Shown here: piece by piece, positions 43,602-52,608 of the stretch
Layout: each line of letters starts with the position of its first letter
Position numbering within the stretch: position 1 is the first letter of the stretch
Assembly (NCBI GenBank): GCA_964470455.1
Contig: CAYYCX010000011.1
Span: forward strand, 1 to 64,000
DNA: 64,000 bases
Source of the DNA: JAWXBM01 sp964470455
GTDB taxonomy: Bacteria > Pseudomonadota > Gammaproteobacteria > Xanthomonadales > SZUA-36
Direction: 5' to 3'
Notes under the pieces: model-generated
Told to the model about the DNA's origin: nothing
Databases searched by the model: none
The model's input: only the letters and a program-made list of their open reading frames with translations
Program-made: the position numbers and the translations under genes

Positions 43602-44350
43602 CCCGCATCCGCATCATCACCTTCCTGGTATGTGCCTTGACCGCCATGTTGTTCGTAGCCTTCCTGGCGCGGTTCCTGCCGCTGGACTGGGCCAAGATCG
43701 TGCTCGACATCGAACGATCCACATGGCCTGTCACGGTGCAGACGGTGATGTGGGTGGTGTTTTTCATTGGCTTGGGCGAGCTGGCCATCCGCTGGTACTA
43801 CGGCTGGCTGGAGGAGAACCAGATCGCCCGCAACTACCTGCCCGAGGACGAGGAAACCGTGCTGCGGCCGGGCGCGGACATGACACCCATTTACCAGAAG
43901 GTGCGGGCCAGCAAATACCGCGACATCTGTTTTGTGCCCAGGCTCATAGAGCGCTGCGTGCTGGGCTACAACCTCAGCCACTCGGCCGACCAGACCAACT
44001 CGCTGCTCAATTCCAGCCTGGAGTTGTACATCCATGAGATCGACCTGCGCTACAATATCATCCGCTACATCACCTGGCTGATTCCTTCCATGGGCTTTAT
44101 CGGAACGGTCATTGGCATCATGCTGGCATTGAACTATGCCGGTGACCGCGCCAATGTGGAAAGCCCGGACATGCTGTTCCAGGTCACCGAACGCCTGGGT
44201 GTGGCCTTCAGCACCACGCTGGTCGCGCTGGTGATGGCGGCCATTCTGGTATTCATCCAGAGCATCGTGCAGGCGCGCGAGGAACGCGCCCTGAACCGTG
44301 CCGGGCAGTATTGCCTGGACAACCTGATCAACCGCCTGTACTCGCACTGA
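43598..44350 (+). CDS. MotA/TolQ/ExbB-like channel protein (A subunit)
   Basis: 250 residues with four predicted membrane helices: about 6-27, 46-66, 163-183 and 205-226. Helix 3 has IPSMGFIGTVIGIMLALNYAG and helix 4 RLGVAFSTTLVALVMAAIL, which match the two conserved pore helices of MotA/TolQ/ExbB including the Gly-Thr-Val core and the Ser-Thr-Thr. A cytoplasmic loop of about 95 residues lies between helices 2 and 3. The topology (four helices) is MotA/ZorA-like rather than ExbB (three). Located between the FHA gene and the FHA/pseudo-protease gene, 1 bp from the latter. Confidence 0.85.
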   Translation: MTRIRIITFLVCALTAMLFVAFLARFLPLDWAKIVLDIERSTWPVTVQTVMWVVFFIGLGELAIRWYYGWLEENQIARNYLPEDEETVLRPGADMTPIYQKVRASKYRDICFVPRLIERCVLGYNLSHSADQTNSLLNSSLELYIHEIDLRYNIIRYITWLIPSMGFIGTVIGIMLALNYAGDRANVESPDMLFQVTERLGVAFSTTLVALVMAAILVFIQSIVQAREERALNRAGQYCLDNLINRLYSH

Positions 44351-44351
44351 C

Positions 44352-45902
44352 ATGGCACACCTGCGCGCCACATCGCGGCGGCTTCCGCCCGGTTTGACCC
44401 ATCAGCCGATCACCGGCTTCCTGCTCACCCTGTTGCTGCTGTTTTGCAGCGCCTCCGCGTTTTCGCAGGGAAAATCGGCCGACAGCATGCCGCCCTGGGC
44501 CGTGCTGGCCCTGAAGTTGGTTTCAGCCACCCATGTGCAGCCCACCACCGGCATCGTTATCGGCGCCCCGGACCGTGTGCTGGTGCCCATCGACTTTGCC
44601 CGCGAGGGTGACGAAATCATGGTGCTGGATGGTGGCACGGACATTGTCCGTCATGGCCGCCCGGCAACCATCGTGCATACCCTGCCGGCGGACAAACTGG
44701 CGGTTCTGAAGGTGCAGGGGCTGAACCGGCCTGCCGTAAAACTCTCCGCCGCCAGCCTGGCTGATTTGAAGTCGCTGGCCCTGGTGGCCTTTCCACCGGC
44801 TGAACAGATTGCCCAGGGCGCAGCCCCGGTTCGCGCCGATGTAAAAACCCTGGCTGCCATCTCTGATGATCGCCCTACCCTGGATCCTTTTCCCAATGTC
44901 AGCGGCGCGCTCACGGACGCCTGCGGCAACCTGGTGGCATACAGTCTTCCGACCGGTGTGCAAAGCATGGAGCCTGCGGGTTCGCCACGCGTGGTTTGGG
45001 CTGATGGATTGAAGCGCGCCGCTACCATGGCCGGAGTGACCTTGCAGCAGGCCAATTGCGCGCCGGCATTTACCGGCGAAGAACCAGCCACACTCGCCGC
45101 GGAAGTCCCGCAGCAGTCCGCTGAAACTCCAGCCACTGCTTCCATGCCTGAAGCGAATGTGCCTGCGGAAGATGCCGTCGAAGCACCCACCGGTGATTAT
45201 GGGCTGGAGCCTCAGGAAACGGATGCCGGGAACCCGCCTCCTGAAGCAGGAACCGGCGCTGAAGAACCGGAATCAGAAATCGGGGCTGAGGAACCTGAAG
45301 CAGAAATCGCTGGCGGCCTGGTGAATCCCGACACGACAGTGGAAGACTCTGCCGGAAGCGGTGAGGCGGTGAGCGATGGCGCTGGTGCCCCCCGGCGGCT
45401 TTTACTCACCGGCGTCATCCTTGGCAGCCTGGCCCTGTTGCTGCTGCTGGCCTGGCGGCTCAGCAAACGACGCAACAGCAGCCGCGCCAGCGAATCCGCG
45501 ATGCTTTCGCCTGCGCCTGCCAGCGATGAGCCCCGTACGGTACGCTTCGAGAATGCCGCCAGTGCTGCAAAAGTGGTGTTGAACATTTCCGGCCAGCGTT
45601 CCGATGGCGAAGCTATCCGCATTCAATTGCCGGTCAGTGGTCCCGGCTGGATGGCGGAACTCGGCCGCCAGGAAGCCGATGCGGACCTTGGCAGCGCCAC
45701 CGTGAGCCGCCATCATACACGGCTGCAGCTGCATGAGGGGCGCATCACCGTAACCGACCTGGATTCCACCAACGGCACGCGCCTGAACGGCGTGGCCTGC
45801 CTGCCCGGCGAGGTGTTTTTCGTCGGGGCTGAAGACAGCCTGCAGCTCGGTGAGGTGACGGTCAGCCTGCAGCTGGCTGTGGATGACGAACGGGCGGTCT
45901 GA
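44352..45902 (+). CDS. Transmembrane FHA protein with degenerate trypsin-like periplasmic domain
   Basis: 516 residues. Signal peptide (about 20-39), then a trypsin-like beta-barrel region (about 55-230): TTGIVIGAPDRVLVPIDFA aligns where a protease has TNAHV, so the catalytic His is missing; DKLAVLKV keeps the Asp strand; NVSGALTDACGNLVA keeps a Ser-like loop. It is probably a ligand-binding pseudo-protease. A Glu/Ala-rich linker of about 100 residues follows, then a membrane helix (about 349-369) and a cytoplasmic FHA domain (about 435-510) with ATVSRHHTRL and DLDSTNGTRLNG, fully canonical. It could pass a periplasmic signal to phosphothreonine binding inside. Confidence 0.84.
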   Translation: MAHLRATSRRLPPGLTHQPITGFLLTLLLLFCSASAFSQGKSADSMPPWAVLALKLVSATHVQPTTGIVIGAPDRVLVPIDFAREGDEIMVLDGGTDIVRHGRPATIVHTLPADKLAVLKVQGLNRPAVKLSAASLADLKSLALVAFPPAEQIAQGAAPVRADVKTLAAISDDRPTLDPFPNVSGALTDACGNLVAYSLPTGVQSMEPAGSPRVVWADGLKRAATMAGVTLQQANCAPAFTGEEPATLAAEVPQQSAETPATASMPEANVPAEDAVEAPTGDYGLEPQETDAGNPPPEAGTGAEEPESEIGAEEPEAEIAGGLVNPDTTVEDSAGSGEAVSDGAGAPRRLLLTGVILGSLALLLLLAWRLSKRRNSSRASESAMLSPAPASDEPRTVRFENAASAAKVVLNISGQRSDGEAIRIQLPVSGPGWMAELGRQEADADLGSATVSRHHTRLQLHEGRITVTDLDSTNGTRLNGVACLPGEVFFVGAEDSLQLGEVTVSLQLAVDDERAV

Positions 45903-48356
45903 ATGAGCCGCGGTTCAACGGCGATGATGCAACTTCAGCCAGGCTTTCGCATGGACAGCCTGCGCATCGAGCAGGTGCTTGGCCAGGGGTCTTTCAGCAT
46001 CAGCTATCGCGTCAGCGACAGCCTGCAGAACGCGGAGTTCGTGCTCAGGGAATATTGCCCGGAGGGCTGGGTAGAACGCCTGGAGGATGGGCAGCTACAC
46101 CCCGTGGCCGGCAAGGAAGCTGAGTTCCGCGCCGGCTTGCAGCAATTCCTGGCCGAAGGCCGGATGCTGGCTGGCCTGCAGCACCACAACATTGTCGAGG
46201 TGCTGCGCTGTTTCGAGGCCCGTGGCACGGCCTGGATGCTGATGCCGTGGCTGCCCGGCGAGCTGCTCAGCCAGTGGCTGGAGCGGCAAGGCCCGATGGA
46301 CCGGGCTCAGCTCGATGCCCTGCTGTTTCCACTGCTCGATGCATTGCAGTATCTGCACCGTAACGCGGTGATTCACCAGGACATCAAGCCTTCCAATATT
46401 TTCATCACTGAAGATGGCCGGCCGGTGCTGCTGGATTTCGGCGCGGCACAGCAAGGCAAACTACCTCGTGGCGTGGCTATGGGCAGCCCGGGTTACGCAG
46501 CTCCGGAACAGCAGACGGGCTCCGGTGGTATCGGCCCGTGGACTGACATCTACGGGCTGGCTGCCACGCTGCTACGCGCCGTGAGCGGCCGGGTTCCGCC
46601 AGCGGCGCAAGAGCGGCTTGACGCGCTGAAGCAGGGCTTGCCGGATCCGCTGCAATCACGGATATCGGCGATCCAGGCGCTGCCCGGAGCCTGGTCACGG
46701 GCCATCCTGGCGGGACTTGAACTCCAAGCGGACCAGCGTCCGCGCAGCGTCCCGGACTGGTTGGCCCTGTTTTCCGGGCCTGCGACAGGAGCCCGTCGAA
46801 GTGTCCTGGCTACCGGCCGGAACCCCCCGCTCGCTGCCAAAGAACACAGTCCGGAAGGCCGGCCCTGGTTGCCGCTGGTGTTACTGGCCGTGTTTGTGCT
46901 CTGTGTCGGAGTGCTGGCGTTTTACCTTTTTCGTGATGCAGGCATCAGGCCGGATGACCAGTCGTCAAAGGCTGAAAGCTCCCAAAATGCTCCCCCGTCT
47001 TCCCCCGTTGACAGCCGCGACCCGGAACTGAACCGGCGCTGGCAGGCGGCGCTGGAGGCGGACACCATTTTCGCCTACCAGCAGTTCCGGCAGGATTACC
47101 CCAATTCCATTCACGAAGCCGATGCCAGGCAGTACCTGGCGCGGCTGGATGACGAGTTGTGGCAGACCCTGGATGCCGAAGGCAGCCGTTCAGCCTATGA
47201 GTCGTACCTGGAGCAATTGCCCGAGGGACGCCACGTGGCCGAAGCTCGGATCCGCCTGGATGTGCTGGATCGCACGGCCGCCGAAGCCGAGCGCCAGCAG
47301 GCACTGCGGCAGCAACAGGACAACCTGGCCTGGAATGAAGCGCGTATGCAACGCAGCATCGCTGCCATCGATGCGTACCTGGCGGAATTTCCGGATGGCC
47401 AGCATCTTGAGGAAGCCCAGGCCTTGCGGCGCCAGCTCAGCGATGCCGCCAATGACGGCTCGGCTTTTGCTGCCGCACAGAAACTCAACACACGCAAGGC
47501 TTACCAGTCCTATATCGACGCATTCCCGCGCGGGCAGCACATCGCCGCGGCCCTGACCGCCATCGATGATCTGACGCTGCGACCCGGCAAGCGCTTTCGT
47601 GACTGTGACCTTTGCCCTGACCTCGTGGTGCTGGAAGGCGGCACCTTCTGGCAGGGCGCGGAAGAGGAATCCACTACCTCATTGTCCAATGAGAAGCCGC
47701 AGCGCCAGGTTGTGCTGCAGAAAAACTTTGCCATCGGCATCCACGAAGTGACCATGGCGCAATGGGATGCCTGCGTGGCCGACGGTGCCTGCAGGCCCGC
47801 GCCCGACAATGGCTGGGGGCGCGGTTCACGGCCGGTGATCATGGTGTCCTGGAATGATGCGCAAAGCTACGTCGAATGGCTCAGCGGGAAAACCGGCGAG
47901 CAGTACCGCCTGCCCAGCGAAAGCGAGTGGGAATACGCCGCACGGGCCGGCGAAACGGATGAATGGCCTGAAGGCGACCCGGCCTATGTGTGCAGCCTGG
48001 GCAATATTGCCGGCAGCGAAACCGGCTTCCGCTGGGCGCACCAGGCCTGCGCTGATCCGTTTGCACTGGAAACGGCGCCGGTCGGCTCCTTCCCTGCCAA
48101 TTCACTGGGTATTCAGGACAGCATTGGTAACGTCGCCGAATGGACCCTGGATTGCATGAGCCTGTCCTACCATGACGCACCGGCCGATGGCAGCGCCAAC
48201 AACCGCGGCCTGTGCAATTCGCGCGTTACGCGCGGTGGCTCATGGTTCAGCGGAGCTCGCGAATCGCGGCTGACGGCGCGCTTCAATCTCAAGGCCGGCG
48301 ACCGCAATGATTTCACCGGTTTCCGCGTGGTCAGGGAATTGGCACCGGAATCCTGA
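45903..48356 (+). CDS. Transmembrane Ser/Thr kinase-like protein with TPR-like repeats and FGE-sulfatase domain
   Basis: 817 residues. Cytoplasmic kinase domain (about 20-280): glycine loop LGQGSFSISY, FVLREYCPEG where VAIK is expected (Arg49 replaces the ATP-binding Lys), helix-C Glu85 (FLAEGRML), catalytic VIHQDIKPSNIFI (Asp160) and DFGAA (178-182). A membrane helix is at about 320-340. Outside are four TPR-like repeats (about 375-560), each of the form YxxYxxxFPxGxHxxEA, then a formylglycine-generating-enzyme-type domain (about 575-815) with GGTFWQGAEEES, YRLPSESEWEYAARAG and TRGGSWFSG. The start abuts the FHA gene directly. Kinase activity is doubtful because of Arg49. Confidence 0.85.
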   Translation: MSRGSTAMMQLQPGFRMDSLRIEQVLGQGSFSISYRVSDSLQNAEFVLREYCPEGWVERLEDGQLHPVAGKEAEFRAGLQQFLAEGRMLAGLQHHNIVEVLRCFEARGTAWMLMPWLPGELLSQWLERQGPMDRAQLDALLFPLLDALQYLHRNAVIHQDIKPSNIFITEDGRPVLLDFGAAQQGKLPRGVAMGSPGYAAPEQQTGSGGIGPWTDIYGLAATLLRAVSGRVPPAAQERLDALKQGLPDPLQSRISAIQALPGAWSRAILAGLELQADQRPRSVPDWLALFSGPATGARRSVLATGRNPPLAAKEHSPEGRPWLPLVLLAVFVLCVGVLAFYLFRDAGIRPDDQSSKAESSQNAPPSSPVDSRDPELNRRWQAALEADTIFAYQQFRQDYPNSIHEADARQYLARLDDELWQTLDAEGSRSAYESYLEQLPEGRHVAEARIRLDVLDRTAAEAERQQALRQQQDNLAWNEARMQRSIAAIDAYLAEFPDGQHLEEAQALRRQLSDAANDGSAFAAAQKLNTRKAYQSYIDAFPRGQHIAAALTAIDDLTLRPGKRFRDCDLCPDLVVLEGGTFWQGAEEESTTSLSNEKPQRQVVLQKNFAIGIHEVTMAQWDACVADGACRPAPDNGWGRGSRPVIMVSWNDAQSYVEWLSGKTGEQYRLPSESEWEYAARAGETDEWPEGDPAYVCSLGNIAGSETGFRWAHQACADPFALETAPVGSFPANSLGIQDSIGNVAEWTLDCMSLSYHDAPADGSANNRGLCNSRVTRGGSWFSGARESRLTARFNLKAGDRNDFTGFRVVRELAPES

Positions 48357-48384
48357 GTCATAGCAGGTGAGGAGTATCGAGAAC

Positions 48385-49629
48385 ATGCGCGAACAACCAG
48401 CCAGGATTGCTGACGCCGGGCAAAATGCAGGTACTATCACCGGCACTAACATGCCTTCGGTGCGGACGGCGCGCGCGCAGCCCCCTCTTACACCTTCTGC
48501 ACGCTTTCACCTTGAACTCAAGCGGGTTTTTACCGCCCTGCTGCTGGCGATTCCGGCAGGGTTATGGGCCCAGTCGGCCGATATCGCCGGCCAGGAAAAA
48601 ACTTCTGAGGGTGATGAAACCAGCCAGCATGTGGAGGAAAGCGAGGAGGCGTTCCGCCGCCGCATGGAAACCGCTGAATCCCACGACCAGTCAGCGGTCA
48701 TGCGCCCGCGCAGCAGTGGCACCAACAAGGTGCCGGAGGGCATCGACGCCCTGCCGGCCGATTCCCGCAAGCACCTTCGAGACGAACTGCGCAATGTGAT
48801 CATTGAACAGGGCGAATGGCAACCCGAAGATGCCGGCAAGGTGTACCCCTACACGCCCAGCGCCGCCGCGGAAAAGGACCCGCAACTGCGCCAGCAGGAA
48901 CAGGCGGCCTGGGGCGAGTTGGTGCAGGAGTACCACAAGCGCGAAGCCGCGGCACTGGCCATGGGTGGCGGTCGCGGGGGCAGCCAGGAATCTAAGGAAC
49001 AACGCACAGGTTCATCGGCCGGTGTTTCCGGTAGCGGCCGGAAGTCCTCCGACCCGGCGGAGCGTTCCGCGAGCGATGCAGTGGAAAGCACGGCCGCGAG
49101 CGCCGGAGTATCGCAAAGTGCGCTGGAGTTCCTGAAGCAGCAGCAAAGTGGTGCGGCCGGCGGCCAATCGGGGGCAGAAGCCGGTGGCGCATCAGGCGCC
49201 ATCGCCGCAGCTTCCAGCCAGGATAGCCCTTCCGCCAGGCAGTCCCAGACCCAGGCTCCAAGCCAGCCGCCACCGTCTACCGCTGCTCAAGCGGCAGCCG
49301 GCAAACCTGCCGAAAATGAGCGAAGTAAGGAACCCGATGAGCCCGAAGCACTCAAGCCACCACCCGGCAGCCTGGCCATCGCCGAACTGGCGGCTCTGGA
49401 GGAAAAAGCGCGCCGTGAAGCCGAGGCGCAGGCTCAACCGCCTGCCGCTCCTCAAGTAGCGGCTGAATCGGCTGACAACAACCCGCAGCAGGTCGCGGCC
49501 ATGAAGCAGCAAAGCAGCGAGCAACCACCGCCTTTGCCCGGCACCATCGCCATACCCGAACTGGAAAAGCTGCAGGGCATGGAAGAAGCCCAGCCACTGG
49601 CGGCCAAGGAACCGGATACGGAGCCATAG
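48385..49629 (+). CDS. Exported low-complexity protein of the vWA/FHA locus
   Basis: 414 residues; not a family I recognise. A long n-region precedes a signal helix (RVFTALLLAIPAGLWAQ, ends near residue 62). A conserved-looking block follows (about 100-185) with LPADSRKHLRDELRNVII and WGELVQEYHKREAAALAMGG. The rest is Ser/Ala/Gln/Pro/Glu-rich and disordered. Near the C terminus a short motif occurs twice: PPPGSLAIAELAALEE and PPLPGTIAIPELEKLQG. ATG 48385 with GGAG upstream. Last gene of the operon, 28 bp after the kinase. Confidence 0.65.
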   Translation: MREQPARIADAGQNAGTITGTNMPSVRTARAQPPLTPSARFHLELKRVFTALLLAIPAGLWAQSADIAGQEKTSEGDETSQHVEESEEAFRRRMETAESHDQSAVMRPRSSGTNKVPEGIDALPADSRKHLRDELRNVIIEQGEWQPEDAGKVYPYTPSAAAEKDPQLRQQEQAAWGELVQEYHKREAAALAMGGGRGGSQESKEQRTGSSAGVSGSGRKSSDPAERSASDAVESTAASAGVSQSALEFLKQQQSGAAGGQSGAEAGGASGAIAAASSQDSPSARQSQTQAPSQPPPSTAAQAAAGKPAENERSKEPDEPEALKPPPGSLAIAELAALEEKARREAEAQAQPPAAPQVAAESADNNPQQVAAMKQQSSEQPPPLPGTIAIPELEKLQGMEEAQPLAAKEPDTEP

Positions 49630-49672
49630 CTCCAGCCGCGAAAACAAGGAGGACTGAAAGCGGCCGCCGCTC

Positions 49673-50557
49673 TCAATCCGTAGCTACAGTCACCAGGGCG
49701 GGAATCAGCATCAGGTACAGAGTGCTGGCCCGGATGTACGCCTGTTCCCGATAACGCTGGCGCGTTTCCTCGTTCATTTCCTCGGCAGCTTCGATCCGTT
49801 CCTTCAGTAACTCCGGATCCATTTCATCATCGGCCATGCGCTGGAAAGCATCCAGCTTGTAGCTCAGCTCATCGATGGCCGAATCGGTAATGCCATCCAG
49901 CTCTTCCTGGAACTGCAGGTATTCCATGTTGTTGCGCTGGTGCAGGGTCTCCGCGCGATACGCCAGCAGGCTGTTCCCGGACAGCACTGCGGCCTCGGGC
50001 CCGCCCTGCGGGTACTGCAGGCTGTCGGCCACAGCGCTGCGAATGATGATGGCGTCTTCCAGCACCGACTGCATATCGATCATGCTCACCAGGATCGGCC
50101 AGGCGAGCCGGATGCGTTCCAGTTCCTGCTCAATGGCGGCACGGTTCTGCTGCGCGTAACGCATCATCTCGCCTGCCCCGCGCAGCATCGAATCCGGGTC
50201 GGCGATCCGCGCCAGGGGCGTTGGATACTGTTGCAGGGCCTGCGCCTGGTCTTCCAGGCTGTGCTGGCCTGAAGCCGGTTCCGCGGCAAGATAATCCAGC
50301 AGTTCCGCATCCGCGCCATTGGCCAGCAGCAGAAGCAGGCTGAGCTGGCGGTACTGCTCGCCAGGCGGCAGGTCACCCAAGGCCTGGAGCGTTGCAGGGT
50401 TCGCGGTTTCGCTGTTGGCCACCGCCGGCAATGCCAGGCCCACATACAACACGACCAGCAGCAAACCAGCCGTGATGAACCGGGGCAGCCGGCAATGCAA
50501 ACTCAAACTGCCCCCGCGATCACCAGGGTTGTTGCTGGCGTTTCGCAATAGGAACAT
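49673..50557 (-). CDS. Membrane or exported helical protein of unknown function
   Basis: 294 residues; unknown family. A hydrophobic segment at about 28-47 (AGLLLVVLYVGLALPAVANS) is a signal or anchor. The middle is helical, with a coiled-coil stretch (LSYKLDAFQRMADDEMDPELLKERIEAAEE), and a second hydrophobic segment closes the protein (STLYLMLIPALVTV). Its ATG overlaps the stop of the MORN lipoprotein gene (TGATG), so it is translated with it. It converges with the vWA/kinase operon; being tail-to-tail there may be incidental or reflect a shared envelope process. Confidence 0.62.
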   Translation of the reverse strand: MFLLRNASNNPGDRGGSLSLHCRLPRFITAGLLLVVLYVGLALPAVANSETANPATLQALGDLPPGEQYRQLSLLLLLANGADAELLDYLAAEPASGQHSLEDQAQALQQYPTPLARIADPDSMLRGAGEMMRYAQQNRAAIEQELERIRLAWPILVSMIDMQSVLEDAIIIRSAVADSLQYPQGGPEAAVLSGNSLLAYRAETLHQRNNMEYLQFQEELDGITDSAIDELSYKLDAFQRMADDEMDPELLKERIEAAEEMNEETRQRYREQAYIRASTLYLMLIPALVTVATD

Positions 50558-52539
50558 CAATGAAAATTCACCGGTGAAAGCTGCTGGTCATCCGCGGCAC
50601 CGGCGTCCTTGCCCATGTTGAACTTGCGCGTGCTGGTTTTCCGGCCCGGCTGCTCCACGCGAACGATCCCATGCGGCAGCCCCTGTTCGAACTGGCCTTC
50701 GTAATAGATCGCGCCAATACTCGCCGGCGAGCGCACGATCATGGCGCCCAGGCCCTGCGCCAGGCCGTTTTCAGACCGCCCCAGGTACTCGATTTCACTG
50801 CCATCATCGGTACGCACCAGCCCGTATCCCGCGCCACTGGCGAAACCCTGGCCACACTGGCCATACCAGGTGCCCTGCTGCGCGGCCTGCGGATGCCGGA
50901 ACCGGCAATGTGAAGGGCTGTCGTGCAACAGGGAACGGGCATATTTCTGGTACAGGGCTGTGGTCTGGGCTTTGAATTCAGCGAAATTTTTCGCGGTGAT
51001 TTCTTCATTGGATTCGAGCAGTTCGACCTGCACCGAACTCTGTTGGTTCAAAGCGGGCGCCATTTGCATCAGGAAATTCTCGCCCACGGTCTTGGATTCG
51101 GCATTCTTGTTCATGGCCACATTAACCGCCCAGACGGAAGACAGTGCCAGCGCGCTGGTGATGAACTGCCAGTTGTTGTAGGAACCCCAGCTACCCGAAT
51201 CGCTGGCCTGGCCACCGGCATACACCGCACCGGCCATGGCCACGATGGCCAGGGCGGTCGCCATGTTCTGCGCACGGGCAATTTCCCGCCGCTCTTCCAG
51301 CAGCTGGTATTCAGCAACAATCATTTTGCGCATCTCGTCGCCATACACGCCCCTGTAGCCACCGGCATAAATTGCCGCGGCCTGCTGCGCCAGGAATTTG
51401 CGTTCCGCCACCAACAGGGCTTCCGCCAGCCTCACACGGCTGCGAATGCTGACGTCTTCGGATCGCATCAGGAAGGCGTTGGCCAGCTCCGGATCAAATT
51501 CCGCCAGTGCGTTTTGCCGGGCAAAAAATGTAGCCCGGTCATGATCGATTTCGTTCAGCGCCCGCACTACGCGCGTGGCGGCGCCTTTGACAAAATCCTC
51601 AGCAAAGGGGTCCACCGATACATCCTGGTCCAGCCGCGCCACCACATCGCTTTGCATGCGGATTTTTTCCAGCGGGTAATTCTCCACCGAAGCCACCCCG
51701 GAACGCGCCTGGCCGGCCGACTTGAGCGGCAGGTCCAGCCCCGCTGGGCTGCCATGAGCAAGGAAAGAAATGAAATCCAGTGGCCGCGCCACGGCCACCG
51801 GCTGCATGGCCAGGCGGGCGGCGAATTCGCGTTGCGCAACCTCGACGGATTGCCGCCATGCGGAACCGACCAGGGGCTCACTGGACAGCAGCAGTCCGAG
51901 AGTGGGTGGGCTCAGCCAGTGATTGCTGTGCAGTACGAACAGGGGGGTGACCAGGTCGCCAAAGGTCAACGGCGGTGCATCCATCATCCGGCGGGCGTCC
52001 GGAAAGGAATAGGTGGCAAAATCGATGGTGAGAACCGCCGGGACTGACTCGGTGGCCAGCAGGGGTTTGCTGGTGAGCTGCCCTTGCTCATCCTGGTAGA
52101 CCAGGTGGGGTGACAGCAGAACCGAGTTTTCCGGCAGTACGGCTTGCAGTTCACGGTAAAGCGACATGGCAAAGTAATTGGATTTGGCAATCAGCGCCTC
52201 GGCAATCCGGTCGCTCGTGCCGTCCGTCTCTTTCACCTCACCGCCGATGGGGTGAGCAGCAAAAGCATCGAAATAGGCCACTTCCGCACCACGGTCCACC
52301 ATGGCCGGATAGCGGATGATGACATTGGCATCGGCTTGTGAAAGGCCCCCGTCCCGCAATTCCAGGTCAGGCTGCGGCTGGTACACCGACTGCTTCAACC
52401 CGCGCGCGGTGCTGGCGCAGCCATTTAGCCCGATTACCGCCAGGCACAGTGCGACCCACAGGACGATCTGCCTGAACAGGCGCGGGTGTTGCCGATGCAA
52501 AAAGATCAGTGATCGCGGTTTTGAAAAAATGCCGTACAC
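50557..52539 (-). CDS. MORN-repeat lipoprotein, paralogue 1
   Basis: 660 residues. Lipobox VIGLNGC (Cys near residue 41) marks a lipoprotein after a long n-region; start GTG 52539. The large middle domain (about 65-420) is shared with the neighbouring paralogue but not with a family I know; it includes IIRYPAMVDRG, ALIAKSNYFAMSLYRELQAVLPENSVLLSPHL and PPLTFGDLVTPLFV. A hydrophobic Gly/Ala-rich pair of segments (about 435-490) could insert in a membrane. The C-terminal 110 residues contain three MORN repeats (YGQCGQGFASGAGYG, YLGRSENGLAQGLGAM, YEGQFEQGLPHG). Function unknown. Confidence 0.72.
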   Translation of the reverse strand: MYGIFSKPRSLIFLHRQHPRLFRQIVLWVALCLAVIGLNGCASTARGLKQSVYQPQPDLELRDGGLSQADANVIIRYPAMVDRGAEVAYFDAFAAHPIGGEVKETDGTSDRIAEALIAKSNYFAMSLYRELQAVLPENSVLLSPHLVYQDEQGQLTSKPLLATESVPAVLTIDFATYSFPDARRMMDAPPLTFGDLVTPLFVLHSNHWLSPPTLGLLLSSEPLVGSAWRQSVEVAQREFAARLAMQPVAVARPLDFISFLAHGSPAGLDLPLKSAGQARSGVASVENYPLEKIRMQSDVVARLDQDVSVDPFAEDFVKGAATRVVRALNEIDHDRATFFARQNALAEFDPELANAFLMRSEDVSIRSRVRLAEALLVAERKFLAQQAAAIYAGGYRGVYGDEMRKMIVAEYQLLEERREIARAQNMATALAIVAMAGAVYAGGQASDSGSWGSYNNWQFITSALALSSVWAVNVAMNKNAESKTVGENFLMQMAPALNQQSSVQVELLESNEEITAKNFAEFKAQTTALYQKYARSLLHDSPSHCRFRHPQAAQQGTWYGQCGQGFASGAGYGLVRTDDGSEIEYLGRSENGLAQGLGAMIVRSPASIGAIYYEGQFEQGLPHGIVRVEQPGRKTSTRKFNMGKDAGAADDQQLSPVNFH

Positions 52540-52608
52540 GGAATCTTCGCCATGAACACCGGAAAGCCCCGGATGCGGACCATTTTAGCAGGCCCTGTTC
52601 CGGGCGAT

